Assembly: GCF_947496985.1 (NCBI RefSeq)
Contig: NZ_CANMEZ010000006.1
Coordinates: forward strand, 245,108 to 309,107
DNA from: an uncultured Kordia sp.
Lineage (GTDB): Bacteria; Bacteroidota; Bacteroidia; Flavobacteriales; Flavobacteriaceae
Direction of reading: 5' to 3'
Length of the DNA: 64,000 nucleotides
The notes under the pieces were generated by a model. It was not told the origin of the DNA. It saw nothing but the letters and a program-made list of their open reading frames with translations, and ran no database searches. The position numbers and the translations under genes are program-made. Positions 1 through 8,473 of the stretch are shown here, piece after piece; the first letter of the stretch is position 1, and each line of letters opens with the position of its first letter.

Positions 1-2
1 TC

Positions 3-1808
3 ACCTCGCCTTCCGCGCGTTATGATGCCGAAGGAACTGCAGGAATTTTAAATATTATTCTTCGTCGTAGCAAACTACAAGGAATCAACGGAGCTATTAC
101 TACAAATGTTTCATATCCAAAAGGATATGGTGTTTCTGGAAATATTAACTATCGTACTGGCGATTTTAACTTTTTTACCACTTCCGGATATAATCACAGA
201 GAAGTTCCTGGAAACTCAAATACATTCACTGAATATTTCAATGGAGATGATCCAAATACATTTTTAGGAGAAGATCGAACGTTTGATCGTATCCGAAAAG
301 GATTCAACTCTAACTTTGGTGTAGAATGGTATATAAACAAATCAACTTCGTTAACAGCTTCATTAGTGTATAGGAATAGTGATAATGAAAGTAGCACTGT
401 AAATACGCTTACACAATTTGATTCAGGTTTAAATATTACAAATCAAAGCTCACGATTTGATCCAGAAACAGAAGATGATAAAACAATTCAATACGCTTTA
501 AATTTTGATAAAAATTTCAAAAAAAGCGGTCATAAACTTACTGTCGATTTTCAATATGAAAGTAGTAGTGAAGCTGAAAATTCATTTATTTCTGTTGACA
601 ATATCTTAGCAGAACAAGTAGCTACAGTAGAAGATCAAGATCGTATTTTATTACAAACAGACTATACGGTTCCGCTGAGCGAAACTGCACAATTTGAATT
701 TGGATATCGTGGAAATTTCCTCGATTTAAACACCGATTATTTAGTTGCCTTTTTAGAAGGTGATGATTTTGTTTCTGACACAAATTTGAGTAACGTTTTA
801 AACTATCGTGAATATGTAAATGCTTTTTACTCACAATACGGAAACAAAGTGGACAAATTTTCATTCTTGTTAGGATTACGTATGGAAAGTACACGAATTA
901 CAGTGGACCAATTGACAAGTGGAAGTTTGGACAAGAAAAATTATGTTGGACTCTTCCCTACGATAAATCTTGGATATGAAATCACAGAAAATCAAAGTAT
1001 TACGCTAGGATATAATAGAAGAATTCGTAGACCACGTTCTCGATTTATCAATCCATTTCCTTCACGTTCAAGTATTACCAATGTATTTCAAGGAAATCCA
1101 GACATTGACCCAAGTTATTCTAACGGAATTGACTTAGGTTATTTAAATCGTTTTGGAAAACTTACGTTAAATACTTCCATCTACTTTCAACGTGCTACCG
1201 ATGTATTTAATTTTATTAGCGAAGATACAGGACAAACTACGATATTAAATGGTGAAGAAGTGCCAATTATTCGTAGAACGCCTATTAATTTAGCTAGAAA
1301 CGACCGTTATGGTTTTGAATTTACACTAACATATAATCCTTCAAGAAAATGGCGTGTAAACGGAAACTTTAATTTATTTCAATCAATCAACAGAGGAGAT
1401 TTTAATGGTACAAATTTTGACGCTGAAAATTTAAGCTGGTTTGTTCGAATCAATAATAAAGTAACGCTTCCTGCTGGAATTGACTGGCAAACACGCTTAT
1501 TTTATAGAGGTCCAAGTGAAGATGCTCAAAACATTAGAAAAGGACTTTTTTCTGCAAACTTAGCCTTTAGTAAAGACTTATTTAAAGACAAAGCTTCTAT
1601 TGCGTTTAACGTAAGTGATGTGTTTAATTCAAGAAAACGTCAATCTGAATCATTTACGGATACATTTAATAGTGAAGGAGAATTTCAGTGGAGAGAACGT
1701 ACATTTAATTTATCGTTCACATACAGATTCAATCAGAAAAAGAAAAGACAACGTGGAAACGGTGGGCAAAACTTTAATGATGAAGGTGGGTTTAGTGCTG
1801 CACCGTAA
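3..1808 (+). CDS. TonB-dependent receptor-like outer membrane beta-barrel protein (5' end outside window)
   Basis: The frame is open from base 3 to the TAA at 1806-1808, so this is the C-terminal ~601 residues of a longer protein; the methionine codon at 366 is internal. The first residues (SARYDAEGTAGILNIIL) match the end of the plug domain in Bacteroidota receptors of the outer-membrane beta-barrel family (PF14905-like). The rest alternates aromatic and polar residues, as in barrel strands. Such proteins sit in the outer membrane and take up bulky ligands with TonB energy; the substrate cannot be read. The protein ends in a basic, Gly/Asn-rich tail (about 1735-1805). Signal peptide and N-terminal carboxypeptidase-like domain, if present, lie upstream of the window. 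Confidence 0.88.
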   Translation, partial: TSPSARYDAEGTAGILNIILRRSKLQGINGAITTNVSYPKGYGVSGNINYRTGDFNFFTTSGYNHREVPGNSNTFTEYFNGDDPNTFLGEDRTFDRIRKGFNSNFGVEWYINKSTSLTASLVYRNSDNESSTVNTLTQFDSGLNITNQSSRFDPETEDDKTIQYALNFDKNFKKSGHKLTVDFQYESSSEAENSFISVDNILAEQVATVEDQDRILLQTDYTVPLSETAQFEFGYRGNFLDLNTDYLVAFLEGDDFVSDTNLSNVLNYREYVNAFYSQYGNKVDKFSFLLGLRMESTRITVDQLTSGSLDKKNYVGLFPTINLGYEITENQSITLGYNRRIRRPRSRFINPFPSRSSITNVFQGNPDIDPSYSNGIDLGYLNRFGKLTLNTSIYFQRATDVFNFISEDTGQTTILNGEEVPIIRRTPINLARNDRYGFEFTLTYNPSRKWRVNGNFNLFQSINRGDFNGTNFDAENLSWFVRINNKVTLPAGIDWQTRLFYRGPSEDAQNIRKGLFSANLAFSKDLFKDKASIAFNVSDVFNSRKRQSESFTDTFNSEGEFQWRERTFNLSFTYRFNQKKKRQRGNGGQNFNDEGGFSAAP

Positions 1809-1831
1809 ACATATTTTATAAATTCATATAC

Positions 1832-1867
1832 AAAAAGCTGTAGCAATAATTGTTACAGCTTTTTTTA
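1832..1867 (+). terminator. Intrinsic terminator of the receptor gene
   Basis: AAAAAGCTGTA pairs with TACAGCTTTTT, and the inner CAAT/ATTG continues the stem. A T-run follows, 24 bases after the stop codon. Confidence 0.85.
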
Positions 1868-1973
1868 TAAAATTTAACTTACGTGAATTTCACTATTTTG
1901 AAGCTTCTTATTATTTTATTGCTGACAGTTTTCTACTTTTTTAGTACTTTAGAAATCTATAAACAAATTTACC

Positions 1974-2570
1974 ATGGCACACGCAGCTCCTAAAACAGAA
2001 AGTACCGATAGAATTAAATTACCTTTTACTTTTGATGCAGAAAAAATGCTCGCTGAGTTTGAAGCATTAAAACTTCAAAACTTTGAATATTACAATGTAA
2101 TTCCTTTGCGCGCTCCTGCACATACGGTTGATACTTCTATTCCTATGCCGCCACCAGCTGATGATTATGCAGATGGTTCTTGGTGTGATTGGTTAGATAC
2201 TGATTATTTGGAAGGTTCTCCGTATTTACAAAGTATAGTGAATACATTTAAAGAAAATACCAAAGTAACCTTAGTTCGTTTATTACGCTTAGCACCAAAC
2301 TCTGTAGTGCAACAACATACAGATCCTACGCTTGGACTGGAAGTGCATAAATCTGTGATTCGTTTAACGGTTCCTATTTTAAACAAAGATGGAGTTCAGT
2401 TTTTCTTAAACAATACAGAAGTTCCTATGCAACCTGGAGAATGTTGGTACTTACGTTTAACAGATCCACATAGAGTTATCAATAATGGAAGTGAAGAACG
2501 TGTGAATTTAACTATTGATATGATTCCAAATGATTGGATTCGAAATATCATCAAGCAAAGTGATATCTAG
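1974..2570 (+). CDS. Aspartyl/asparaginyl beta-hydroxylase-like dioxygenase
   Basis: A 198-residue protein resembling the Asp/Asn beta-hydroxylase (Asp_Arg_Hydrox) double-stranded beta-helix family of Fe(II)/2-oxoglutarate oxygenases. The sequence shows QQHTDP, a likely H-x-D metal pair near residue 115, a distal His in DPHRVINN near residue 165, and a following Arg in RVNLTID that could bind 2-oxoglutarate. There is no signal peptide, so it is probably cytoplasmic. Bacterial members hydroxylate amino acids, peptides or lipids; the substrate cannot be read here. The gene starts 107 bases after the receptor terminator, so it probably has its own promoter, and the next small gene follows after 7 bases. 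Confidence 0.75.
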   Translation: MAHAAPKTESTDRIKLPFTFDAEKMLAEFEALKLQNFEYYNVIPLRAPAHTVDTSIPMPPPADDYADGSWCDWLDTDYLEGSPYLQSIVNTFKENTKVTLVRLLRLAPNSVVQQHTDPTLGLEVHKSVIRLTVPILNKDGVQFFLNNTEVPMQPGECWYLRLTDPHRVINNGSEERVNLTIDMIPNDWIRNIIKQSDI

Positions 2571-2577
2571 AAAAAAC

Positions 2578-2877
2578 ATGGATAGGGAACATAGATTGAC
2601 TTTCTGTAAAAGATGTGATCATCAAAAATTTGATTCACAAAAAGGAATTGTTTGTGATTTAACAAACGAAATTGCACGATTTTATAGTTCTTGTAATGAT
2701 TTTTCTGGAGATAAAACCGCAGTAGATCGTGTTGTTAAAAACAGGGAATTAAATAAAATTCACCAAGAAGAATATGGTAAATATGGAAAACCTCCTAAAG
2801 TTACTGTATGGACTATTATTCGAATTATAGCACTTATCATAACTTTAATTTCCTTATTTGTAAAATTAGCATCTTAG
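2578..2877 (+). CDS. Small zinc-ribbon-like protein with C-terminal membrane anchor
   Basis: A 99-residue protein of no family I can name. The N-terminal half has CKRCDH, then ...VCDL and ...SCND, four Cys spaced like a small zinc site. The last ~25 residues (VWTIIRIIALIITLISLFV) form one transmembrane helix. I chose the ATG at 2578 because it follows the hydroxylase stop by 7 bases; an in-frame ATG at 2530 would overlap that gene by 41 bases. It is probably co-transcribed with the hydroxylase. Function unknown. Confidence 0.6.
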   Translation: MDREHRLTFCKRCDHQKFDSQKGIVCDLTNEIARFYSSCNDFSGDKTAVDRVVKNRELNKIHQEEYGKYGKPPKVTVWTIIRIIALIITLISLFVKLAS

Positions 2878-3028
2878 CATATTCACAAAACCCAATTCTC
2901 TACTTAAGAAATAGGTTTTATATACATAAAACAATGGTTTTTTATTGTCGTTTTTTATTGAAGAAAAGAGTATATTCACAACGGATTTTATTATAAAATC
3001 TACTCTCATCAACAAAAACAACACATAC

Positions 3029-4243
3029 ATGATTTGCACACTGTATTCGCATGAAATTGGTTATACAAAAATTTCCCCTATTTTAAGAAAATATTTTCCA
3101 ACATCAGATATATTTCTAGACAAAGAAGATGAATTTAAAATTTTAAGAGTTGAAATTAAAGGTGGTTTTTTCTCTTCAAAAAAAGTTTTAAAAATTCCAT
3201 ATAGAGAACGTATCAATCCAGATTATCAAATTACAGAAGATGAAAACTGTCCTTTAAATATGAATTTACAAGGTTTATACGGTTTTGCAAATTCATTACC
3301 TATTGATAATGATAACTTAAGAGATCGTTTTTTACACAAAATACATTCACTAAATGCTGAATTTTCTATTATTGAAGAAAAAGGTACAATAAAAGAAATT
3401 CCAGCTATTATTAAGGATTTGGCGGCAGCATTTGATGCTATCTTATTTGTTCAAGATGGAACCATCATTTCAAAAGCACATGGACAACACTTTTTAAACA
3501 ATTCATTACAATTGATAGTAGACCGTGAAGGAAACTCAGAGATTGATTCTTTAGAGGTGAACATTGATCCAAAATATTTTGATAACGATCAAGTAGAAGT
3601 TTTAGATGAACAAAAAGATCGTAAAGCGAAAAATGAAACTGTGTTAGCGCAACATAATATAAAGGTCAATAAAAATCTTCCATGTGTTGAGTCGACATCA
3701 GAAGCTAACATTCGTTCTGCCAAAGAAATTGCGCAACGTGTTACGGTTATGGCGTATATAAATGGGTTTACGCTAAACGCTTTATCTGGTGAAGATACAA
3801 TTACAATCTTAAAAAAACTTGATCTTTGGGAAGCCACGACTCCAAAAGAAAAACACTTGCTTGAAAACCCTACAGACGAAGGAAAAAATCAAGAATCTTG
3901 GAAATGTGAAGGTATTTGGGTTTTATTATGGGCGTTAAAAAAAGTAGATTCAATTCCGTTTCCTAATGAGATGATTGATTTTGTCAATATTCCAGAAGGA
4001 AATTATCCATATACTGACCCGAAAGTTTTTATTACTGAAACTACAGAAGCGCGTAATGCCTCAGAAATTTTAGACATGAATGATTTATATTATCGAATGG
4101 ATTGGGCTTGTGTGGATGCACGTGTAAAAGGTGAACATATGGAAGCTATGATTCCGGGCGCTGTATACGAACGTCATTATGCACTTAACTGGCTTATTCA
4201 TTACATGGATCAAGATTGGGACGACGTTACTTGTGATACATAA
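3029..4243 (+). CDS. DUF4272 domain-containing protein
   Basis: A 404-residue cytoplasmic protein. The C-terminal half (from about SAKEIAQRVTVMAYING, with SWKCEGIWVLLWAL, then MNDLYYRMDWACVDAR) matches DUF4272, a domain of unknown function common in Bacteroidota. The N-terminal ~200 residues are specific and unassigned. The ATG at 3029 (MICTLYSHE) is preferred; an upstream in-frame start at 2945 would add 28 low-complexity residues. The gene is single, with a palindromic terminator directly after its stop codon that reads mainly from the opposite strand. No function can be stated. Confidence 0.75.
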   Translation: MICTLYSHEIGYTKISPILRKYFPTSDIFLDKEDEFKILRVEIKGGFFSSKKVLKIPYRERINPDYQITEDENCPLNMNLQGLYGFANSLPIDNDNLRDRFLHKIHSLNAEFSIIEEKGTIKEIPAIIKDLAAAFDAILFVQDGTIISKAHGQHFLNNSLQLIVDREGNSEIDSLEVNIDPKYFDNDQVEVLDEQKDRKAKNETVLAQHNIKVNKNLPCVESTSEANIRSAKEIAQRVTVMAYINGFTLNALSGEDTITILKKLDLWEATTPKEKHLLENPTDEGKNQESWKCEGIWVLLWALKKVDSIPFPNEMIDFVNIPEGNYPYTDPKVFITETTEARNASEILDMNDLYYRMDWACVDARVKGEHMEAMIPGAVYERHYALNWLIHYMDQDWDDVTCDT

Positions 4244-4287
4244 AAAAAAGACAATGATCAGAACCTTCTTAGATGTTCTGATCATTG
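4242..4287 (-). terminator. Intrinsic terminator between converging genes
   Basis: CAATGATCAGAAC (4252-4264) and GTTCTGATCATTG (4275-4287) form a perfect 13-bp stem. On the minus strand it is followed by eight T residues, so it ends the 4337-5116 transcript. The T-run overlaps the stop codon of the DUF4272 gene. Confidence 0.85.
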
Positions 4288-4336
4288 ATAAACTTAAAAA
4301 AATCTGATGAAATAATTACGCTCACGCGCTGTGAAA

Positions 4337-5116
4337 TCACTGTATTGCTTCTCCTAAAATGAAGATTAAATTACGTAGTGATTCATCTCTTTTTGGAAAC
4401 AACGCTTGCATACGCTTATCTATTCCCATTTGTTTCATACCTTCAGGTGAATCGAAATAAAAACGGTGAATCTCATTCGGTTGTGCCAAAGTTCCTTTTG
4501 CTTGAAATGGCGCTATAAAACGTTCGAAATGCGCACCGAATTCTGGAATAATTTTACAGGCATCATCATGATACTCTGCAAATTGTTTTTCATACTTTTC
4601 ACCTTCTTTAAAATATACCAAGGCAACACCGTAAGTTTTCGTTTTATCACCAGTTTCTCTGGTAAATTTAAAATCGGTATTCTTACTCGTAAAAATTGAA
4701 ATATCTTTTATTGCTGGCATTGCGTATTCTTCTCGAATCTTCTGAAATTCTTTGTCTTCATTAAATTTATTAAATACTTCAATGCTTGGATAGCTTGCAA
4801 AATGGATTTCATCAGGCAAGGCTATATTTCCTTTAGCTAACATTTTTGGCTTGATAATTCGCTCAATCTTCCCTCCGTATTTTTCTAACAAAGCGCCACC
4901 TCTTTTTTTATATTCTTCAAATTTTGCTTCTTGTCCATCTTTCAAATACACAAGTGCTACATTTACTATTTCTTCACTTCCTGTTGTCATTGTTATTGCT
5001 GTTGTTTTTGTTGTTTCTTCGTTTAATGCAATCGTTTTTGAATTGGTTTTATTAGTATTACAAGACATTACGATGCCTATAATGACTAACCCTGTTAATC
5101 TCCTGAGTTGTTTCAT
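4337..5116 (-). CDS. Lipoprotein with two dimeric alpha-beta barrel (DUF1330/NIPSNAP-like) repeats
   Basis: A 259-residue predicted lipoprotein; the signal peptide ends in a lipobox-like IVMSC near residue 19. After a Thr-rich linker come two related halves of about 100 residues. Each begins with a strand like VALVYLKDGQEAKFEEYKKR or VALVYFKEGEKYEKQFAEYH and contains a Gly-X-X-X-Glu-Arg turn and an (A/L)xPxEIH strand. That is the ferredoxin-like dimeric alpha-beta barrel plan seen in DUF1330 and NIPSNAP proteins. Such barrels bind small hydrophobic ligands or act as cofactor-free oxygenases; which applies here is unknown. It lies in the accessory cluster of regulators and dehydrogenases, 60 bases from the AraC gene. 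Confidence 0.6.
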   Translation of the reverse strand: MKQLRRLTGLVIIGIVMSCNTNKTNSKTIALNEETTKTTAITMTTGSEEIVNVALVYLKDGQEAKFEEYKKRGGALLEKYGGKIERIIKPKMLAKGNIALPDEIHFASYPSIEVFNKFNEDKEFQKIREEYAMPAIKDISIFTSKNTDFKFTRETGDKTKTYGVALVYFKEGEKYEKQFAEYHDDACKIIPEFGAHFERFIAPFQAKGTLAQPNEIHRFYFDSPEGMKQMGIDKRMQALFPKRDESLRNLIFILGEAIQ

Positions 5117-5175
5117 ACACCTATTTTTATGTTTATTAATGATGCAAAGATGAAACAGTACGCGAAGAATACTTT

Positions 5176-6042
5176 TTACGATTGGCTCAAAGTTTTGTGT
5201 TTTTGGTTCAATCGGAAATTAGAAGGTGAAACGGAGAATTTCTGTTTGAAAGATTTTGAAAAATGTGCAATATCATTGAATCCACAATCATACGCAATGT
5301 GAGAAATACTCAACTCTGTAACAACAAGTAAGTTTGAAGCTTTTTGCAAACGTCTATTTTTAATATAATTATTAGGCGAATCGTTGTATATTTTTTTAAA
5401 CTTTCGTTTGAAAGATGATAGACTATTATTTGTCAATTCGGCCAAAACTGAAACTGATATAGAAGAAAACAAATGCGCTTCTATAATTTCTTTAAAATCG
5501 AATATTTGCTCTGTAAACAGATTGGCTAATACTTTTTTTATCTTATTACAATTGTCTGTTTGTAATAAAAGTAGAATGATCTCTTTAAGTTTTAATATTA
5601 ATAAATCCTCATTGACTAAACTTGGGTTTTTAAAGTAAAAAAGTATACTTTCAATATATTTTTGAATTAGTGTTATGGCTTCTAATTTTACTAAACTAGA
5701 TGAATGTTGAATTGCGTGACGTTGTAAAAAAGAAGGCAAATTATTTCCGTAAGCTTTTTTTAGAATTTCGGGATAAAAATGAACCGCAATAGCTTCATAG
5801 GTTCCCGCATTTTTATCTGGAAGTAGTGTTGACATGAAATTTCCACACTTCATCAATACTGATTCTCCAACTTTTATGTGCGTACGTTCTAATTCTGAAT
5901 ATGTTTTATTTTCGCCTTCTAAAATATATAAAAAACACGCTTCATTTGTCATTGGATTTGCTTTTTGAAAAGGTGCTTGTACTACTGCCTTTTCAAAAAG
6001 CATTTTATCATATAAGGATAGAGTTTCATGTGCTAAAATCAT
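5176..6042 (-). CDS. AraC-family transcriptional regulator
   Basis: A 288-residue protein with a C-terminal AraC/XylS DNA-binding domain. The two helix-turn-helix units are visible around SVLAELTNNSLSSFKRKFKK and LSISHIAYDCGFNDIAHFSKSFKQKFSVSPSNFR. The N-terminal ~170 residues are a ligand or dimerisation region like the ExsA-type effector domain, with no clear cupin motif. The gene starts 9 bases after the end of the dehydrogenase gene 6052-6756 on the same strand, so the two are almost surely one transcript. The regulator probably controls that dehydrogenase or the lipoprotein gene downstream. Confidence 0.85.
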   Translation of the reverse strand: MILAHETLSLYDKMLFEKAVVQAPFQKANPMTNEACFLYILEGENKTYSELERTHIKVGESVLMKCGNFMSTLLPDKNAGTYEAIAVHFYPEILKKAYGNNLPSFLQRHAIQHSSSLVKLEAITLIQKYIESILFYFKNPSLVNEDLLILKLKEIILLLLQTDNCNKIKKVLANLFTEQIFDFKEIIEAHLFSSISVSVLAELTNNSLSSFKRKFKKIYNDSPNNYIKNRRLQKASNLLVVTELSISHIAYDCGFNDIAHFSKSFKQKFSVSPSNFRLNQKHKTLSQS

Positions 6043-6051
6043 GCAATTTCT

Positions 6052-6756
6052 TTAAAATGGATTTGTTGCCCAAAGCGTTACTTCTGGTACAAAACCTTTA
6101 TCATTCATTTCTAATGTAGACACAATAGTGTGTGCAACTTCCGTAGCTGAAAGTTTGTTTGCTACATCAGTACGTTCTACCCTATTTTCATCGGCAAAAG
6201 CAGTTGTAACTTCACTTGGATTAACTAATGAAACACGAATGTTATGCTTTCTCAATTCGGCTTGCCAAGATTGTGTCATGCCTCGAACCGCAAATTTTGA
6301 AGAAGCATATACTGTTCCGCCAACAAAACCTTTTTGACTTGCTGTGGAGCCAATGTTGATAATACTTCCGTAATTTTGTTTGATGAAAATTCGAGCTATT
6401 TCTTGCGTAAGCAACGCTAATCCAAAAACATTTGTAGCATATATAGATTGAAAATTTTCCAATGTAATTTCTCCCATTTTAGGAAAAACACCAATTCCTG
6501 CATTATTGATCAACGCATCCACTTTTCCATCTAATAATGAGATACACTTTTCTGTATTTTCTTTAAAGTTTGATAAATCAGAAATATCAAACACACATGG
6601 AATAGCTCCAATTTCTGTTGCTGATTTTTCAAGCCTTTCTTTGCTTCTACCCGTAATAATTACGGTAGCGCCTTTTTCAATTAACAATTTTGCGGTTTCT
6701 TTTCCTATTCCTGAACTTCCGCCTGTAATTAAAATTTTTGAATCTTTTATTTTCAT
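6052..6756 (-). CDS. Short-chain dehydrogenase/reductase (SDR)
   Basis: A 234-residue classical SDR. It has the nucleotide-binding TGGSSGIG near residue 10, NNAG near residue 85, the Ser of NIGSTAS and the catalytic YASSK. An Arg in ITGRSKER after the second strand suggests NADP(H). I chose the ATG at 6756 (MKIKDSKILITGG); a start at 6813 would add 19 residues not seen in the family. The substrate is unknown. The gene is followed after 9 bases by the AraC regulator and is separate from the larger SDR at 6845-7735 by 88 bases. Confidence 0.88.
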   Translation of the reverse strand: MKIKDSKILITGGSSGIGKETAKLLIEKGATVIITGRSKERLEKSATEIGAIPCVFDISDLSNFKENTEKCISLLDGKVDALINNAGIGVFPKMGEITLENFQSIYATNVFGLALLTQEIARIFIKQNYGSIINIGSTASQKGFVGGTVYASSKFAVRGMTQSWQAELRKHNIRVSLVNPSEVTTAFADENRVERTDVANKLSATEVAHTIVSTLEMNDKGFVPEVTLWATNPF

Positions 6757-6844
6757 GTTTTTATAGTTTGTAAAACAAATATTATGAGCAATAAAGTTAC
6801 AGCATAGCAACAAAAGTTATTACTATGCTGTTCTTATAATTATG

Positions 6845-7735
6845 TTAATTACTATGATTTGCAACTTTTAAAAGATGTTCCATTTGCAAAGCATCTTTGA
6901 TTAATGCATTTTGAATTGGTGCTACTTTTTCATTGAGTTCTTTTAAACCATAATCAATTCCTGAAACAACTCTTTCTGTACGAGTTCCGTGTGCAGCTTC
7001 AATTAATTGTGTAATATCATCCGCAACCAACTGTGGATCTAGCGCATTTTCAGATTCATAGAATCCTTCAAAGTTTTTCAACATAGCGTGCGGCGTTTCT
7101 TTATAATCGCCATACGCTTCAAATACTTGTTGATCAGCTTCTTTAGGTCCTGTAAATAATAAGTTCGTTCCAAATGGACCTGGTTCTACAACACTTACTT
7201 CTACTCCAAAAGGTGCCAATTCATAACGTAAAGCTTGCGAATATGCTTCAACGGCATGTTTACTAGCGCAATAGATTCCGAAATATGGAAACGACAAACG
7301 ACCTGCTAATGAAGTTACATTAATGATCAATCCTTCTTTTTGAGCACGCATATGTGGTGCTACTGCCTTTGTAGTTCTTAAAATCCCAAAGAAATTAGTT
7401 TCAAACTGATCTTTTGCTTGCTGAATGCTATATGCTTCCGTAATACCAACAAACATGTATCCTGCATTATTTACCAAGTGATCTACTTTTCCATCAACAT
7501 CTACAATAGTTTGAATGGCAGCTGCTACAGATGTATCTGAATTTACATCCATATCAACCACAGCGATATGTAAATTTTCTTGTTGGGCAATTTGTAATAG
7601 TTCTTTCTTTTTTTCTAAATTTTTACTTTCAGAATTTCGCATTGTTGCCCATACTTTATATCCTTTTCGAGCCAATGTTAAGGAAGCTAAGTATCCAAAC
7701 CCACTACTACTTCCTGTAATTACTACGTTTTTCAT
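6845..7735 (-). CDS. Short-chain dehydrogenase/reductase (long SDR), TetR-regulated
   Basis: A 296-residue SDR with TGSSSGFG at the N terminus, VNNAGY near residue 90, the Ser of NVTSLAG and catalytic YCASK. The extra ~50 C-terminal residues are typical of the retinol-dehydrogenase-like SDRs found next to TetR or AraC regulators. The substrate cannot be inferred. A 19-base motif just upstream (7763-7781) is nearly identical to one in front of the TetR gene 7796-8371, so it is the likely target of that repressor. It may share a transcript with the TetR gene, whose stop is 60 bases upstream of this start. Confidence 0.88.
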   Translation of the reverse strand: MKNVVITGSSSGFGYLASLTLARKGYKVWATMRNSESKNLEKKKELLQIAQQENLHIAVVDMDVNSDTSVAAAIQTIVDVDGKVDHLVNNAGYMFVGITEAYSIQQAKDQFETNFFGILRTTKAVAPHMRAQKEGLIINVTSLAGRLSFPYFGIYCASKHAVEAYSQALRYELAPFGVEVSVVEPGPFGTNLLFTGPKEADQQVFEAYGDYKETPHAMLKNFEGFYESENALDPQLVADDITQLIEAAHGTRTERVVSGIDYGLKELNEKVAPIQNALIKDALQMEHLLKVANHSN

Positions 7736-7762
7736 TTTTTTTGATTTAAATTAAATTAATAT

Positions 7763-7781
7763 TAGACCAGTCAACTACAAA
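7763..7781 (-). promoter_or_regulatory. Probable TetR operator upstream of the long SDR
   Basis: TAGACCAGTCAACTACAAA here repeats the site at 8382-8400 with two differences. It lies 28 bases upstream of the SDR start. The half-site TAGAC is intact and the other half is AACTA instead of GTCTA. Confidence 0.6.
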
Positions 7782-7795
7782 CTATTTAAAAAAAA

Positions 7796-8371
7796 TTAGA
7801 TGATGTATTCGGCAACAAATTGAATGTATACTTCTATTGAATCGTCATTCTTTGAAGATTTCATTCTTAAAATTGCGCCTTCCCATCCCGATAATAGAAA
7901 GTTTGCGATAGTTGTAGCTTCTTTATCTGAACGAATGTCTCCAGAAGTTTGTCCTTCTACTATACATTCTTCAAAACAGTTTTGCCATTTATCTAACTCA
8001 GAAGCAATAACATTGCTAAACGTATCTGAAAGATCCGATAATTCTAAACTACAGTTTCCTAAAAGGCAACCTTCTTTAAATCCATTTGCAGAATACACAT
8101 TTTTCATATCATTGAAGAATGTTAGTATTCGTTTTCTTGGATTTTTAGCTTCATCTTTTAGGTAACGGTTTAAAATTTTTAATGAATATTCAGAATAATA
8201 TTTTATCAATTGCACACCAAAATCCTCTTTACTTTTAAAGTAATAGTAAAAAGATCCTTTGGGAATCTTGGCTGTTGTAAGGACTTCTTGAATACCTAGG
8301 TTATTATATCCTTTTTTTAAAACCAATTCCGTTCCAATCGCTAAAATATTGTCTACTGTTTGTTTTTTCAT
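7796..8371 (-). CDS. TetR/AcrR-family transcriptional repressor
   Basis: A 191-residue protein. The N-terminal TetR helix-turn-helix is clear: ILAIGTELVLKKGYNNLGIQ, then TTAKIPKGSFYYYFKSKEDF. The C-terminal ligand domain has CLLGNCSLELSD, as in NemR/AcuR-like repressors that respond to electrophiles through Cys residues. That makes an oxidant or aldehyde signal possible but unproven. Its own promoter has a TACATTTG -7 box with an inverted-repeat operator directly downstream, indicating autorepression. The same motif precedes the SDR gene, pointing to joint control. Confidence 0.88.
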   Translation of the reverse strand: MKKQTVDNILAIGTELVLKKGYNNLGIQEVLTTAKIPKGSFYYYFKSKEDFGVQLIKYYSEYSLKILNRYLKDEAKNPRKRILTFFNDMKNVYSANGFKEGCLLGNCSLELSDLSDTFSNVIASELDKWQNCFEECIVEGQTSGDIRSDKEATTIANFLLSGWEGAILRMKSSKNDDSIEVYIQFVAEYII

Positions 8372-8381
8372 CGTTAAAAAT

Positions 8382-8404
8382 TAGACCAGTCGTCTACAAA
8401 TGTA
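8382..8404 (-). promoter_or_regulatory. TetR gene promoter (-7 box TACATTTG) with overlapping operator
   Basis: On the minus strand TACATTTG (8404-8397) fits the Bacteroidota TAnnTTTG -7 box. The inverted repeat TAGAC-N5-GTCTA (8382-8396) sits at the expected transcription start, as for a self-repressing TetR gene. The TAGAC half-site resembles those known for NemR-type repressors. Confidence 0.65.
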
Positions 8405-8473
8405 AAAACTTTTTGGGAAAACACAATTTTAATTATGATATTATTTTTTTGATTTTACTTTTTTGATGTACAA

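Noticed and set aside
366..1808. Methionine start of the first ORF at 366
   Set aside because: The frame is open to base 3 and the upstream residues match the plug-domain end of the same protein.
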